From Pseudomonadales bacterium (GTDB lineage: Bacteria > Pseudomonadota > Gammaproteobacteria > Pseudomonadales > Azotimanducaceae): DNA of 55,259 bases. Both the position numbers and the translations under genes were made by a program. The notes under the pieces are model-generated. The model did not search any database and was not told the DNA's origin. It saw nothing but the letters and a program-made list of their open reading frames with translations. Below, piece after piece: positions 1 through 8,069 of the stretch (positions within the stretch are counted from its first letter, which is position 1; every line of letters starts with the position of its first letter). Location: NCBI GenBank assembly GCA_019634925.1, contig JAHCAL010000010.1:1-55259 (forward strand), in the 5' to 3' direction.

Positions 1-367
1 ACTCCGACCCCAGCGGCCATGGATCGCGGGTGAAAGCGACGGCAAAGATGTACCCCACGCTCGCGAGCGCGCCGGTCAGTCCGACCATCCGCGCGCGCAT
101 CGTCGTTGCCCTCAGCGTCAGTACGCCGAAACCGACATAGGCGACGAGACCCGCGAGCTTCGCGCCGAGCCACCCCGAGACCGGCGACAACCCGTACTGG
201 AGCGCCATCGTCACGCCGAGCAGGAGCAGCAGGGTATCCACCACGTGCGGCGCGATCCGCACGATCTTCAGCCGCCGCGCAGGCGCGTCCACGAACGCCC
301 ACCAGGCCCTCAGCAGAAATCCGGCGACCGTGAGGTAGGCCAGGGCAACGTGCATGTGCTTCAGCAT
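1..367 (-). CDS. SirB2-like integral membrane protein (3' end cut by window)
   Basis: The reading frame starts at the ATG whose first base is 367 and stays open to the window edge, so the C-terminus is missing. About 122 residues are visible. They begin MLKHMHVALAYLTVAGFLLR and contain alternating hydrophobic segments (residues about 5-20, 40-55, 67-85 and 95-112) separated by Arg/Lys-rich turns. This is the four-helix layout of SirB2/invasion-gene-expression-upregulator membrane proteins, which are about 125 residues long, so almost the whole protein is present. The role of SirB2 proteins outside Salmonella is unclear. The gene is divergent from the symporter to its right. The family call rests on the start motif and topology only. 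Confidence 0.6.
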   Translation of the reverse strand, partial: MLKHMHVALAYLTVAGFLLRAWWAFVDAPARRLKIVRIAPHVVDTLLLLLGVTMALQYGLSPVSGWLGAKLAGLVAYVGFGVLTLRATTMRARMVGLTGALASVGYIFAVAFTRDPWPLGSE

Positions 368-400
368 GTGGAATCACCACCCGGTCGATTAATATCGTTT

Positions 401-428
401 CGCAGCTGCGCGTATGCGCTTCGCGAAG
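401..428. promoter_or_regulatory. Two adjacent perfect palindromes in the divergent spacer
   Basis: CGCAGCTGCG (401-410) and CTTCGCGAAG (419-428) are each perfect 10-base palindromes. They lie just right of an AT-rich patch (TTAATATCG, about 389-397) between the divergent SirB2-like and symporter genes. This could be a shared operator or promoter area. It is seen in sequence only; no known regulator site is recognised. Confidence 0.25.
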
Positions 429-606
429 ACACCACCCAGAATATGTCATTCGTGCCCTGAACGGCATCCGCAATCCAGCCAGGAGCCCCGTCATCGAAAC
501 CCGCCCGGCAACATCCGTCGACCTGCTGATCGACCAGGCGCTGCGTCCTGTCGCGGACCTGGTCTCCGGACTCATCTTTTACGCGGTCCCGATTCTCGGC
601 ACCGAC

Positions 607-1947
607 GTGCCCCTGATCGTGCTCTGGCTCGTCGCCGGCGGCGTCTTCTTCACCGTCTACCTCGGTTTCGTCAACCTGCGTGGCTTCGGGCATGCACTGG
701 CGGTCGTCTCGGGGCGCTACGCGCGCGACGACGATCCGGGCGACATCTCCCAGTTCCAGGCCCTGACCGCCGCGGTCTCCGGCACGGTCGGCATCGGCAA
801 TATCGCCGGCGTCGCAGTGGCGATCTCGCTCGGCGGACCGGGTGCGACGTTCTGGATCATCGTCGCCGGCATCCTCGGCATGTCGACCAAGTTCGCCGAG
901 TGCACGCTAGGCGTCCTGTACCGTACCCGGCACGCCGACGGCACCATCTCCGGCGGACCGATGCGCTACCTGACGCGCGGGCTCGCCGAGCTCGGCTGGC
1001 ACCGCACCGGCCGGGCGCTCGGGGCGTTCTACGCCGGCGCGATGGTGGTCGGCTGCCTCGGCATCGGCAACATGTTCCAGTCCAACCAGGCGACCGCGAT
1101 CTTCATCGAAGTGACCGGCGGCACGACGAGCCCATTCGCGGGCCATGCGTGGCTGATCGGCTGCGCACTCGCGCTGGCGGTCGCGCTGGTGATCGTCGGC
1201 GGGATCCGCTCGATCGCGCGCACCACCGCAAGGCTGGTCCCGTTCATGGCGATCCTCTACGTCGTTTCGGCACTGGTCATCATCGGCCTGAACGCGGAAC
1301 GGCTGCCCGCGGCACTCGGCGCCATCTGGCACGGCGCCTTCGCGCCCGAAGGCATCGCCGGCGGCATCCTCGGCGTCATGATCATCGGCTTCCGGCGCGC
1401 CGTGTTCTCCAACGAAGCCGGCATCGGCTCCGCCGCGATCGCGCACGCCGCCGCGCGCACCCGCGAGCCGGTGAGCGAGGGCTTCGTCGCCCTGCTCGAA
1501 CCCTTCATCGACACGGTGGTGATCTGCACGCTGACGGCGCTGGTGATCATCGTCACGGTCTACGAGCCCGGCCTGGCCGGCGCCGGCGTCAACGGCATCG
1601 AGCTGACCACCCGGGCCTTCGCGAGCACGCTGTCCTGGTCGACGATCCCGCTCGCCGTCGCGGCCATCCTGTTCGCATTCTCGACGATGATCACGTGGTC
1701 GTACTACGGTCAGCAGGCCTTTCAGTATCTGGCGGGCGATCACCCGGCTGCCGTCTTCGCCTTCAAGGCGGCATTCCTCGGCTTCGTCGTCCTCGGCGCA
1801 GCCGTCCAGCTCGGCGCGCTCGTGGACCTGTCCGACGCGCTCGTCTTCGTGGTCGCGATCCCGAACCTGATCGGACTCTACCTGCTGGCACCGCGCATCC
1901 GCCGCGAACTCGCCGCCTACGAGGCGCGCATCGGGCGCGGAAGGTGA
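607..1947 (+). CDS. AGCS-family alanine (or glycine):sodium symporter
   Basis: This is an inner-membrane amino acid:Na+ symporter of the AGCS family. The family signature is clear near residues 60-85 (SGTVGIGNIAGVAVAISLGG, then PGA), followed by repeated long hydrophobic helices. A conserved block near residue 260 reads RRAVFSNEAGIGSAAIAHAA, another AGCS hallmark. The coordinates use GTG 607, the only ATG/GTG/TTG start available, but this probably clips the protein. The same frame is open from 334, and residues encoded upstream (for example LIFYAVPILGTDVPLIVLW) look like genuine AGCS N-terminus. An AGGAG at 481-485 sits 7 bases before an ATC codon at 493. The real start is therefore probably non-ATG, at 493 or at CTG 523. 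The hydrolase that follows has its own -10 box. Confidence 0.88.
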   Translation: MPLIVLWLVAGGVFFTVYLGFVNLRGFGHALAVVSGRYARDDDPGDISQFQALTAAVSGTVGIGNIAGVAVAISLGGPGATFWIIVAGILGMSTKFAECTLGVLYRTRHADGTISGGPMRYLTRGLAELGWHRTGRALGAFYAGAMVVGCLGIGNMFQSNQATAIFIEVTGGTTSPFAGHAWLIGCALALAVALVIVGGIRSIARTTARLVPFMAILYVVSALVIIGLNAERLPAALGAIWHGAFAPEGIAGGILGVMIIGFRRAVFSNEAGIGSAAIAHAAARTREPVSEGFVALLEPFIDTVVICTLTALVIIVTVYEPGLAGAGVNGIELTTRAFASTLSWSTIPLAVAAILFAFSTMITWSYYGQQAFQYLAGDHPAAVFAFKAAFLGFVVLGAAVQLGALVDLSDALVFVVAIPNLIGLYLLAPRIRRELAAYEARIGRGR

Positions 1948-1959
1948 TTCCGCTATAAT
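1931..1959 (+). promoter_or_regulatory. Promoter with consensus -10 upstream of the hydrolase
   Basis: TATAAT at 1954-1959 is a perfect sigma-70 -10 hexamer in an otherwise GC-rich setting, 31 bases before the ATG at 1991. The region about 17 bases upstream has no good -35, so this may be an activator-dependent promoter. Confidence 0.45.
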
Positions 1960-1990
1960 CGGCCGACCCATCCGCCACGGACACCCATTC

Positions 1991-2860
1991 ATGCAGGGCC
2001 CGACTTCCCACGTCTACTTCTCGCAGCGCCTGCGCCTGCACTATGTCGACTGGGGCAATCCCGACGCGCCCACATTGCTGCTCGTGCACGGCGGTCGCGA
2101 TCACTGCCGCAACTGGGACTGGGTCGCCGAGGCGCTGCGCCACGACTACCACATCATTGCGCCCGACCTGCGCGGCCACGGCGATTCGCAGTGGATGATC
2201 GGCGGCAGCTACAACCAGGTCGACTACGTCTACGACGTCGCCCAGCTCCTGCGCCAGATCGACCGCAACCCGGTCACCATCATCGGCCACTCGCTCGGCG
2301 GTTCGATTTCGCTGCTCTACACCGGGCTATTTCCCGAGAACGTGCGCAAGCTGATCGCCATCGAAGGCATGGGGCCCTCGCCTGCCATGGTCCGCGAACG
2401 CATGGAGCAGCCGGTCGAAGACCGCCTGCGGACCTGGGTCGACGACCTGCGCAGGCTCTCCGGCCGCACACCGCGCCGCTATGCGTCGCTCGAGGAAGCC
2501 TACGAACGGATGCAGACCGAAAACCCGCATCTCTCCGAAGCCCAGGCCCGGCACCTCACCATTCACGGCAGCAATCAGAACGAGGACGGCACGTACAGCT
2601 GGAAGTTCGACAACTACGTGCGGGTGTTTCCACCGGCCGGACTCGAAATCGCCCAGCAGTATCGTCTGTTCAATCGCATCACCTGCCCGACCCTGCTGGT
2701 CCGCGGCACGGAATCATGGGCTTCCGATCCAGCGGTCGACGGCCGCGCCAGCCATTTCCGCGACGTTCGCGTGGCGAACATCGAACGTGCCGGCCACTGG
2801 GTCCACCACGACCAGCTGGAGCGGTTCCTCGCCATCACCCGCGACTTCCTGCGCGACTGA
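1991..2860 (+). CDS. Alpha/beta-fold hydrolase
   Basis: A 289-residue single-domain alpha/beta hydrolase, probably cytoplasmic because no signal peptide is visible. The oxyanion-side motif LLVHGGRDHCRNW lies at about 30-42. The nucleophile elbow GHSLGGS places the catalytic serine near residue 101. A C-terminal AGHWVHH near residue 272 supplies the catalytic histidine. The strand/loop ending RGTESWASDP probably carries the acid. The fold covers esterases, dehalogenases and C-C hydrolases, and the substrate cannot be read from the sequence. The gene lies 43 bases after the symporter and 11 bases before the CinA-like/nucleotidyltransferase gene, so it is probably co-transcribed with the latter. 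Confidence 0.85.
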   Translation: MQGPTSHVYFSQRLRLHYVDWGNPDAPTLLLVHGGRDHCRNWDWVAEALRHDYHIIAPDLRGHGDSQWMIGGSYNQVDYVYDVAQLLRQIDRNPVTIIGHSLGGSISLLYTGLFPENVRKLIAIEGMGPSPAMVRERMEQPVEDRLRTWVDDLRRLSGRTPRRYASLEEAYERMQTENPHLSEAQARHLTIHGSNQNEDGTYSWKFDNYVRVFPPAGLEIAQQYRLFNRITCPTLLVRGTESWASDPAVDGRASHFRDVRVANIERAGHWVHHDQLERFLAITRDFLRD

Positions 2861-2871
2861 ACAACGGCGCC

Positions 2872-3957
2872 ATGAGCACGCGCGCCGAACTCCTGCACGC
2901 TTCGCCCTGGCGCGGCGTGTTCTACGTGACCGGCGGTGGCGCGCTGCTGCTCGCGGACCTGCTGACCACGCCCGGCGCTTCCGCCACGGTACTCGAGGTC
3001 CAGGTGCCCTATGCCGAGCCGGCGCTCGCCGGGCTGCTCGGCCGCAAGCCCGAACAGGCCTGTTCCGCACCGACCGCGCGCGCGATGGCCATGACCGCGT
3101 TTCAGCGTGCACGAGCCCTGGCCGCCCAGGGTGCCGCACCGCCCGATGCACCATTGTTCGGCCTCGCCTGTACGGCGAGCCTCGCGACCGGACGGCCGAA
3201 GCGCGGGGCACACCGGGCACACGTCGCGCTGCAGACCGCGTCGGCCACCTACGATGCCGAGATCGCCTTCGACGGCGATCGCGAGACCGAGGAGCGCGAA
3301 CTCCTGGACATCCTCTGGCACGCTCTGGCGCAGACCCTCGAGCTGCCGCTCGAAGTCCCGCTCGGCGTGCGCCCGATGGTTGCCCACACACGTGCCCAGC
3401 AGCACTGGCGCGAACTGATTCTCGGCGAGCTGCGGGCGGTCGCGAGCAAGCCGCACGACGGGCGACTGCTCCTGCCCGGCGCGTTCAATCCGCTGCACGG
3501 CGCGCACGAGCGCATGCTCGCGATCGCGGAACGGAAGACCGGGTTCACCGGCGCGTTCGAGCTGTCCATCGTCAACGTGGACAAGCCCCTGCTCGACTAC
3601 ACCGAGATCGATCAGCGCCTGCGGCAGTTCACGCGGCCGGTGTGGCTGACCCGCCTGCCGACCTTCATCGAGAAAGCGCGGCAGTTCCCCGGCACGACCT
3701 TCGTGGTGGGGGTGGATACCCTGGCGCGCATCATCGAAGCCCGCTACTACGGCGGCGCGGCGGAACGCGCCCGCGCGCTCGATGAACTGGTCGAGCTGGA
3801 TTGTCGTTTCGTGGTCTTCGGCCGACTGCAGGAAGGCCGGTTCACGACGCTCGAGGACCTGATCCTGCCGGAGCCCATCGCGGCGCGCAGTCTCGGCGTG
3901 ACCGAAGCGGAATTCAGCGACCCGATATCCTCGACCGACCTGCGCCGACGCCGCTGA
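2872..3957 (+). CDS. Degenerate CinA-C-like domain fused to a nucleotidyltransferase (NadD/NMNAT-like)
   Basis: A 361-residue two-domain protein. Residues about 10-165 follow the CinA C-terminal (NMN amidohydrolase) pattern: a TGGG loop near residue 20, then a Pro-Gly-Ala-Ser stretch and a YAEPALAGLLG helix. The usual ESCTGG active-site segment is altered (YVTGGG here), so amidase activity is doubtful. Residues about 195-361 form a nucleotidyltransferase fold with GAFNPLHGAH as the nucleotide-binding motif (an HxGH variant, here HGAH), a VVGVDTLARI strand, and a C-terminal ISSTDLRRR matching the ISSTxxR motif. NAD-type or pantetheine-type adenylyl transfer is plausible. The combined architecture is known in bacteria and plants, but the substrate is not established. 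It starts 11 bases after the hydrolase. Confidence 0.72.
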   Translation: MSTRAELLHASPWRGVFYVTGGGALLLADLLTTPGASATVLEVQVPYAEPALAGLLGRKPEQACSAPTARAMAMTAFQRARALAAQGAAPPDAPLFGLACTASLATGRPKRGAHRAHVALQTASATYDAEIAFDGDRETEERELLDILWHALAQTLELPLEVPLGVRPMVAHTRAQQHWRELILGELRAVASKPHDGRLLLPGAFNPLHGAHERMLAIAERKTGFTGAFELSIVNVDKPLLDYTEIDQRLRQFTRPVWLTRLPTFIEKARQFPGTTFVVGVDTLARIIEARYYGGAAERARALDELVELDCRFVVFGRLQEGRFTTLEDLILPEPIAARSLGVTEAEFSDPISSTDLRRRR

Positions 3958-4007
3958 CCTGCACGGGCGTCCGCGACCCACCGGCCCTGGCGAGCGATGC
4001 CGCCGGA

Positions 4008-5396
4008 TCAGCCCCGGTCCGCGGCCAGGTCGTCCATCCGGACGAGCGTCCGCCAGCGCCCGCTCTTGAACCGCCAGATCAGCATGGCGCCTTTGAGCAG
4101 GTAATCACCGACCAGTGCGCCGTAGACCCAGACGACCGGCAGCTGCAGCCAGGTGAAGAGCGCCGCGAGTCCGCAGCGCATGCCGATCAGGCTCGCGAAA
4201 CTCGCGACCAGCGGAAACCGGGTATCGCCCGCCCCGCGCAGCGAGCCGCCGATCGCGAAGTCGACCGCCATCAGCGGCATCATGGAGCCGAGCAGGTAGA
4301 TGAACTGCACCGTATAGCGAACGGTGAGCGGCTCGTCACCGAGGAAGAACACGGCGAGCGGCTCGGCGAACACGATCACCAGGAGTCCCAGGGACCCCAT
4401 CGCCAGGATCGCGAGTCCCATCGAGCGCCACCCACTGCGCGTCGCGCCTTCGTGATCGTTCGCACCGAGATGCTGACCGACCAGGGTCGATCCGGCGATC
4501 GAGAAGCCGAACCCGACGGTCATGCACACCATCAGCAGGTTGACGCCGATGTTGTACGCGGCGAACGCCTCCGTGCCGTAGAAGTTGCCGATCAGCATCA
4601 GGAAGATGAAGAACCCGATCTGGAACACGCCCTGCTCGACGGCCGCGGGATAGCCGATGTCGAGCAGGCGCTTCAGCCGCGCCCGCCGCCACCAGCCGCC
4701 GCGGGCGTGCTTCACCCGGAACTTGTTCTTGACCCAGAGCGCCACCAGGACCGCGCCGCCGACCGAGAAGGCGAGCCCGGCCGCGACCGCCGCGCCCGCC
4801 ACGCCCATGGCCGGAAAGCCCCAGTGCCCGAACACGAACACGTACAGCAGCGGGAGATTGATGACATTCACACCGATGCTGATCCAGAGCGGAGACCACG
4901 CGTCACCGGACGCGCGCAATGCCGCACTCAGGATGAAATTCACGGCGAACGCGAGCTGGAACACCGAGAGCCAGCGGATGTTGTCCTGCGCCATGTCGAG
5001 CGTCTGCTCGTCCAGCCCGAACACACCCGCCACGTTGCGCGCGAACACGAGCCCGAGCACGGACGAAAACAGCGCGAGACCGCCGCACAACACCATCGAT
5101 GCCATGGTCACGCGGCTCGCCTCTTCGTAGTCGCGTGCACCCCAGGCGCGCGCGACCAGGGCCGTGGTGCCGGCGCTCACCGCCATCAGGATGGCCTGCA
5201 TGGCGAAGAACACGCGTTGACCGGCGCCGACCGCCGCCAGGGCCTGGGCGCCGAGTTCGCCGATGAACTTGGTCTGCACCATGCCGACCACGGTGAACGA
5301 GAGATTGCCCAGGATGGAGGGGAATGCGAGCTGCCAGATGCCCGGCCGATCGGATCCGTCCGCGTCGCTGTCCGTCGTACCGTCGACCGTGGCCAC
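4008..5396 (-). CDS. MATE-family multidrug/metabolite efflux transporter
   Basis: A 462-residue inner-membrane protein with about 12 hydrophobic helices in two similar halves, as in MATE exporters, which extrude organic cations or metabolites by H+ or Na+ antiport. The N-terminal half begins IWQLAFPSILGNLSFTVVGM and carries the helix-2 stretch KFIGELGAQALAAVG. The second half repeats the pattern (AAVEQGVFQIGFFIFLMLIG, then AYNIGVNLLMVCMTVGFG). The start is GTG at 5396 with an AGAGG ribosome site upstream. The gene faces the CinA-like/nucleotidyltransferase gene tail to tail across 50 bases, with no obvious strong terminator. The exported compound cannot be predicted. Confidence 0.9.
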   Translation of the reverse strand: MATVDGTTDSDADGSDRPGIWQLAFPSILGNLSFTVVGMVQTKFIGELGAQALAAVGAGQRVFFAMQAILMAVSAGTTALVARAWGARDYEEASRVTMASMVLCGGLALFSSVLGLVFARNVAGVFGLDEQTLDMAQDNIRWLSVFQLAFAVNFILSAALRASGDAWSPLWISIGVNVINLPLLYVFVFGHWGFPAMGVAGAAVAAGLAFSVGGAVLVALWVKNKFRVKHARGGWWRRARLKRLLDIGYPAAVEQGVFQIGFFIFLMLIGNFYGTEAFAAYNIGVNLLMVCMTVGFGFSIAGSTLVGQHLGANDHEGATRSGWRSMGLAILAMGSLGLLVIVFAEPLAVFFLGDEPLTVRYTVQFIYLLGSMMPLMAVDFAIGGSLRGAGDTRFPLVASFASLIGMRCGLAALFTWLQLPVVWVYGALVGDYLLKGAMLIWRFKSGRWRTLVRMDDLAADRG

Positions 5397-5497
5397 TGCC
5401 GTGCGTTACCTCTGGCTGACTGCTACCATCCGCCGCTGATCGCGCGGCGTCGTGCGGCGTTTCGAATATTCTGTCGCTGCTCCGCCGCTGCCTTTAC

Positions 5498-5566
5498 CAC
5501 AGTGACGCTGTGCCACGGGGGCCAAGAGGCCACGAGGATCAACGGGTCACGGGGCTTTACGCCCCG
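5498..5566 (+). promoter_or_regulatory. Inverted repeats in the leader of the crotonase gene
   Basis: Two inverted repeats lie between the MATE and crotonase genes. CACAG-tgacg-CTGTG is at 5498-5512, an operator-like dyad. CGGGGC-tttac-GCCCCG is at 5550-5566, a strong 6-bp GC hairpin with no T-run. The second lies 47 bases before the ATG at 5614 and would fold in the mRNA leader. Function unknown. Confidence 0.25.
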
Positions 5567-5613
5567 CCGTTCCGGCCGACACCGGTTCCGCGGGCACCAA
5601 CCAGGGAAACACC

Positions 5614-6414
5614 ATGACCAAGTACACCGATATCGCCGTCGACGTCGCTGCGCACGTAATGACCGTCGAGATCCGCCGCCCGCCGAACAACTTCTTCGAC
5701 CACTCGCTGATCCGCCAGATCGCGGACGCCTTCGCCGAAGCGGACGCGGACCCGGACTGCCGGGCGATCGTGCTGGCGGCACAGGGCAAGAACTTCTGCG
5801 CCGGCGCAAACTTCGGCACCGGCCGGGACGATACTTCCGGCAGCGCGGATTTTACCGAGGAAGGGTTCCGCAACACTACCGGAATTCTGTATCGCGAAGC
5901 CGCACGGCTGTTCGGCAACGAGAAGCCCGTCGTCGGCGCGATCCAGGGCGCGGCCATCGGGGGCGGACTCGGGCTTGCGCTGGTGCCGGACTTCCGCGTC
6001 GCATGCCCGGAGGCGCGCTTCGCCGCCAATTTCGTCAAGCTCGGTATTCACCAGGGCTTCGGCCTATCGATTTCGTTGCCGCGGGTGATCGGCCAGCAGG
6101 CAGCCAGCATGATGCTGCTCACCGGGCGCCGTCTGACCGGCGAAGAAGCCCTCTCACTGGGACTGGTCGACGTCCTGGTGCCGCAGGAACAACTGCGCGC
6201 CGAGGCGCATCGGCTCGCCAGCGAAATCGCCGAGAACGCACCGCTCGCGGTCAAGTCCGTGCGGGCCACCCTGCGCGGCGAACTCGCGGCGGCCGTCGCG
6301 AAGGCGACCGAGCACGAACTCAAGGAACAGCAGTGGCTGCGTGCCACCGAAGACGCGCAGGAAGGCATCCGCTCCGTGGCGGAGCGTCGCCCCGGTCGCT
6401 TCCACGCACGCTGA
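5614..6414 (+). CDS. Enoyl-CoA hydratase/isomerase (crotonase) family protein lacking both usual glutamates
   Basis: A 266-residue crotonase-fold protein, probably acting on an acyl-CoA thioester in the cytoplasm. The oxyanion-hole segments are present: GKNFCAGANFGTG near residue 55-67 and GAIQGAAIGGGLGLAL near 108-123. In classical hydratases the two catalytic Glu sit in GGGCEL and PEI. Here the matching positions read GGGLGL and FAANFVKLG, so both are replaced. A standard hydratase reaction is therefore unlikely, and an isomerase, hydrolase or other crotonase reaction is possible. It is the first gene of a rightward set with the LLM oxidoreductase and SDR, which suggests a short CoA-linked catabolic route. 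Confidence 0.85.
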   Translation: MTKYTDIAVDVAAHVMTVEIRRPPNNFFDHSLIRQIADAFAEADADPDCRAIVLAAQGKNFCAGANFGTGRDDTSGSADFTEEGFRNTTGILYREAARLFGNEKPVVGAIQGAAIGGGLGLALVPDFRVACPEARFAANFVKLGIHQGFGLSISLPRVIGQQAASMMLLTGRRLTGEEALSLGLVDVLVPQEQLRAEAHRLASEIAENAPLAVKSVRATLRGELAAAVAKATEHELKEQQWLRATEDAQEGIRSVAERRPGRFHAR

Positions 6415-6449
6415 CCGATCCAGCCGCCGGCCTCTGGGACCCGCCACGG

Positions 6450-6463
6450 GCCGGCATGCCGGC
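6450..6463. repeat. 14-bp perfect palindrome (REP-like candidate)
   Basis: GCCGGCATGCCGGC is a perfect palindrome in the 94-base spacer between the crotonase and LLM genes. Flanking GGCC/GGGCC blocks could extend the fold. The shape resembles repetitive extragenic palindromes of some gammaproteobacteria, but only one copy is seen in this window. Confidence 0.35.
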
Positions 6464-6508
6464 GCTACAGCCATTCAGCATCATCAACGAGAAGCAGAGG
6501 AGTCGACT

Positions 6509-7381
6509 ATGCAACTTGGCAAACTCGGGGTCTGGTACTTCCTGGACGGCATGCCGGCCAAGGCCGCCGCCGAAGCGGCGCGCCGGATCGAAGGTCTCGG
6601 CTACAGCGCGCTGTGGATTCCGGAGACCGTCGGCCGCGACCCGTTCGTGCACGCATCCTGGCTGCTCGCCAACACCGAGCGACTCGTCGTCGCGACCGGC
6701 ATTGCCAACATCTATCACCGCGAGCCCGGCGTCATGATGGCCGCGCAGAAGACGCTGGCGGAACAGTCCGGCAACCGCTTCCTGCTCGGCATGGGCGTCT
6801 CCCACAAGCCGATGGTGGAAGGCGTGCGCGGTCTCGAATACGGCGCGCCGGTTCCGACCATGCGCAGCTACCTCGAGAAAATGGCGGCCAGCCCGTACAA
6901 CGCCGTGCCGCCGAGCGAGGCTCCGCCGACCGTGATCGCAGCGCTGGGGCCGCAGATGCTCAAGCTGGCACGCAACCTGTGCACCGGCGCGCACCCGTAC
7001 TTTTCCTCGCCCGAGCACACGAAGATGGCCCGCGAGGTGCTCGGCCCGGACAAGTGGCTGTGCGTCGAACAGAAGGTCGTACTGGAAGCCGACGCCACCA
7101 AGGCACGCGCACTTGCCCGGCCGGTCGCTTCGATCTACCTCGGCCTGCCCAACTACCGCAACAACTGGCTGCGTATGGGACTCACCGAAGCGGACCTCGA
7201 GAACGGTGGCAGTGACCGGTTCATCGACGCCACCTTCGCCTGGGGCACGGTCGACCAGATCAAGGCGCGCATCCAGGCCCACTTCGACGCCGGTGCGAGC
7301 CACGTCTGCATCCAGCCGGTGAACACCAACGGCAAGTTCGGCGACCTGCACTGGGCCGCGCTCGAGGCACTCGCGGCATGA
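6509..7381 (+). CDS. LLM-class oxidoreductase, F420-dependent-type family
   Basis: A 290-residue luciferase-like (TIM-barrel) monooxygenase/oxidoreductase. The N-terminal strand KLGVWYFLDGM, the helix LGYSALWIPET and the strand/loop VVATGIANIYHREP are typical of the F420-associated LLM subfamily (TIGR03620-type). The long PPTVIAALGPQMLKLARN segment and the C-terminal GASHVCIQP strand complete the barrel. The cofactor (F420 or FMN) cannot be decided from sequence. ATG 6509 is preceded by AGAGGAG. The stop overlaps the next start as ATGA, so the SDR is translationally coupled. It probably oxidises or reduces an intermediate shared with the crotonase and SDR neighbours. Confidence 0.85.
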   Translation: MQLGKLGVWYFLDGMPAKAAAEAARRIEGLGYSALWIPETVGRDPFVHASWLLANTERLVVATGIANIYHREPGVMMAAQKTLAEQSGNRFLLGMGVSHKPMVEGVRGLEYGAPVPTMRSYLEKMAASPYNAVPPSEAPPTVIAALGPQMLKLARNLCTGAHPYFSSPEHTKMAREVLGPDKWLCVEQKVVLEADATKARALARPVASIYLGLPNYRNNWLRMGLTEADLENGGSDRFIDATFAWGTVDQIKARIQAHFDAGASHVCIQPVNTNGKFGDLHWAALEALAA

Positions 7382-8058
7382 GCGGGTTCGCCGGTCGGGT
7401 GGTGCTCGTCACCGGCGCGGCCGGCGCGCTCGGGCAGGCGGCGACTGCGTACTTCGCCGCAAACGGCGCGCGCCTCGCGCTGCTCGACGTCGTCGCCATC
7501 GAGGGTCCGCACTTCACGCGGACCTGCGACCTGACCGATGCCGCGCAGTGCCGCGCCGTGGTTGCCGAAGTGGTCGCGGCACTCGGCCCGGTCGACGTGC
7601 TGGTCAATATCGCCGGCGGTTTCGCCATGGGCGAGGCCGTGCACGAAACCACGCCGGAAACCTGGGATTTCCTGATGGGACTGAATGCCCACTCCGTGCT
7701 CAACATGGCGCGTGCCGTGGTGCCGGTGATGCTCGAAACCGGCCGCGGCCGGATCGTGAACATCGGTGCCGGCGCCGGCCAGCACGGCGCCGCGCGCATG
7801 GGCGCCTACAGCGCGTCGAAAAGCGTGGTGATCCGGCTGACCGAGGCGATGGCGGGCGAACTCAAGACCCGCGGTATCAACGTGAACTGCGTGCTGCCGA
7901 GCATCATCGACACGCCGCGCAACCGGGCCGACATGCCCGCTGCCGACTACTCGACCTGGGTCACGCCGGCTGCGCTCGCGCGGGTGATCGGCTTCCTGGC
8001 GTCCGACGACGCCGCGCCGATCCATGGCGCGGCGCTCCCCGTTTCGGGTCTTGTCTGA
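7378..8058 (+). CDS. Short-chain dehydrogenase/reductase (SDR)
   Basis: A 226-residue classical-type SDR, an NAD(P)-dependent alcohol/ketone oxidoreductase. The nucleotide-binding motif VVLVTGAAGALGQ is at residues 8-20. The NIAGG motif (NAG equivalent) is near 78, and the catalytic YSASK with Tyr near residue 142 follows INIGAGAGQHG-type sequence. It is slightly short but complete. The C-terminus reads IHGAALPVSGLV, as in SDRs ending after the GxxLPVDGG region. The start overlaps the LLM stop (ATGA), and a small lipoprotein follows 11 bases downstream. Confidence 0.88.
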   Translation: MSGFAGRVVLVTGAAGALGQAATAYFAANGARLALLDVVAIEGPHFTRTCDLTDAAQCRAVVAEVVAALGPVDVLVNIAGGFAMGEAVHETTPETWDFLMGLNAHSVLNMARAVVPVMLETGRGRIVNIGAGAGQHGAARMGAYSASKSVVIRLTEAMAGELKTRGINVNCVLPSIIDTPRNRADMPAADYSTWVTPAALARVIGFLASDDAAPIHGAALPVSGLV

Positions 8059-8069
8059 GGAAACAACCG

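Noticed and set aside
414..1958. Long alternative frames over the symporter gene
   Set aside because: They have Arg/Pro-rich low-complexity translations typical of the wrong phase of a GC-rich gene, while the 607 frame carries AGCS motifs.
2191..2871. Upstream in-frame extension of the CinA-like/nucleotidyltransferase gene from 2191
   Set aside because: The extra N-terminal residues are a shadow of the hydrolase in another frame; the ATG at 2872 begins the recognisable domain.
3801..6737. Very long open frame across MATE and crotonase genes
   Set aside because: It is the opposite-strand shadow of the MATE gene and an off-phase copy of the crotonase gene.
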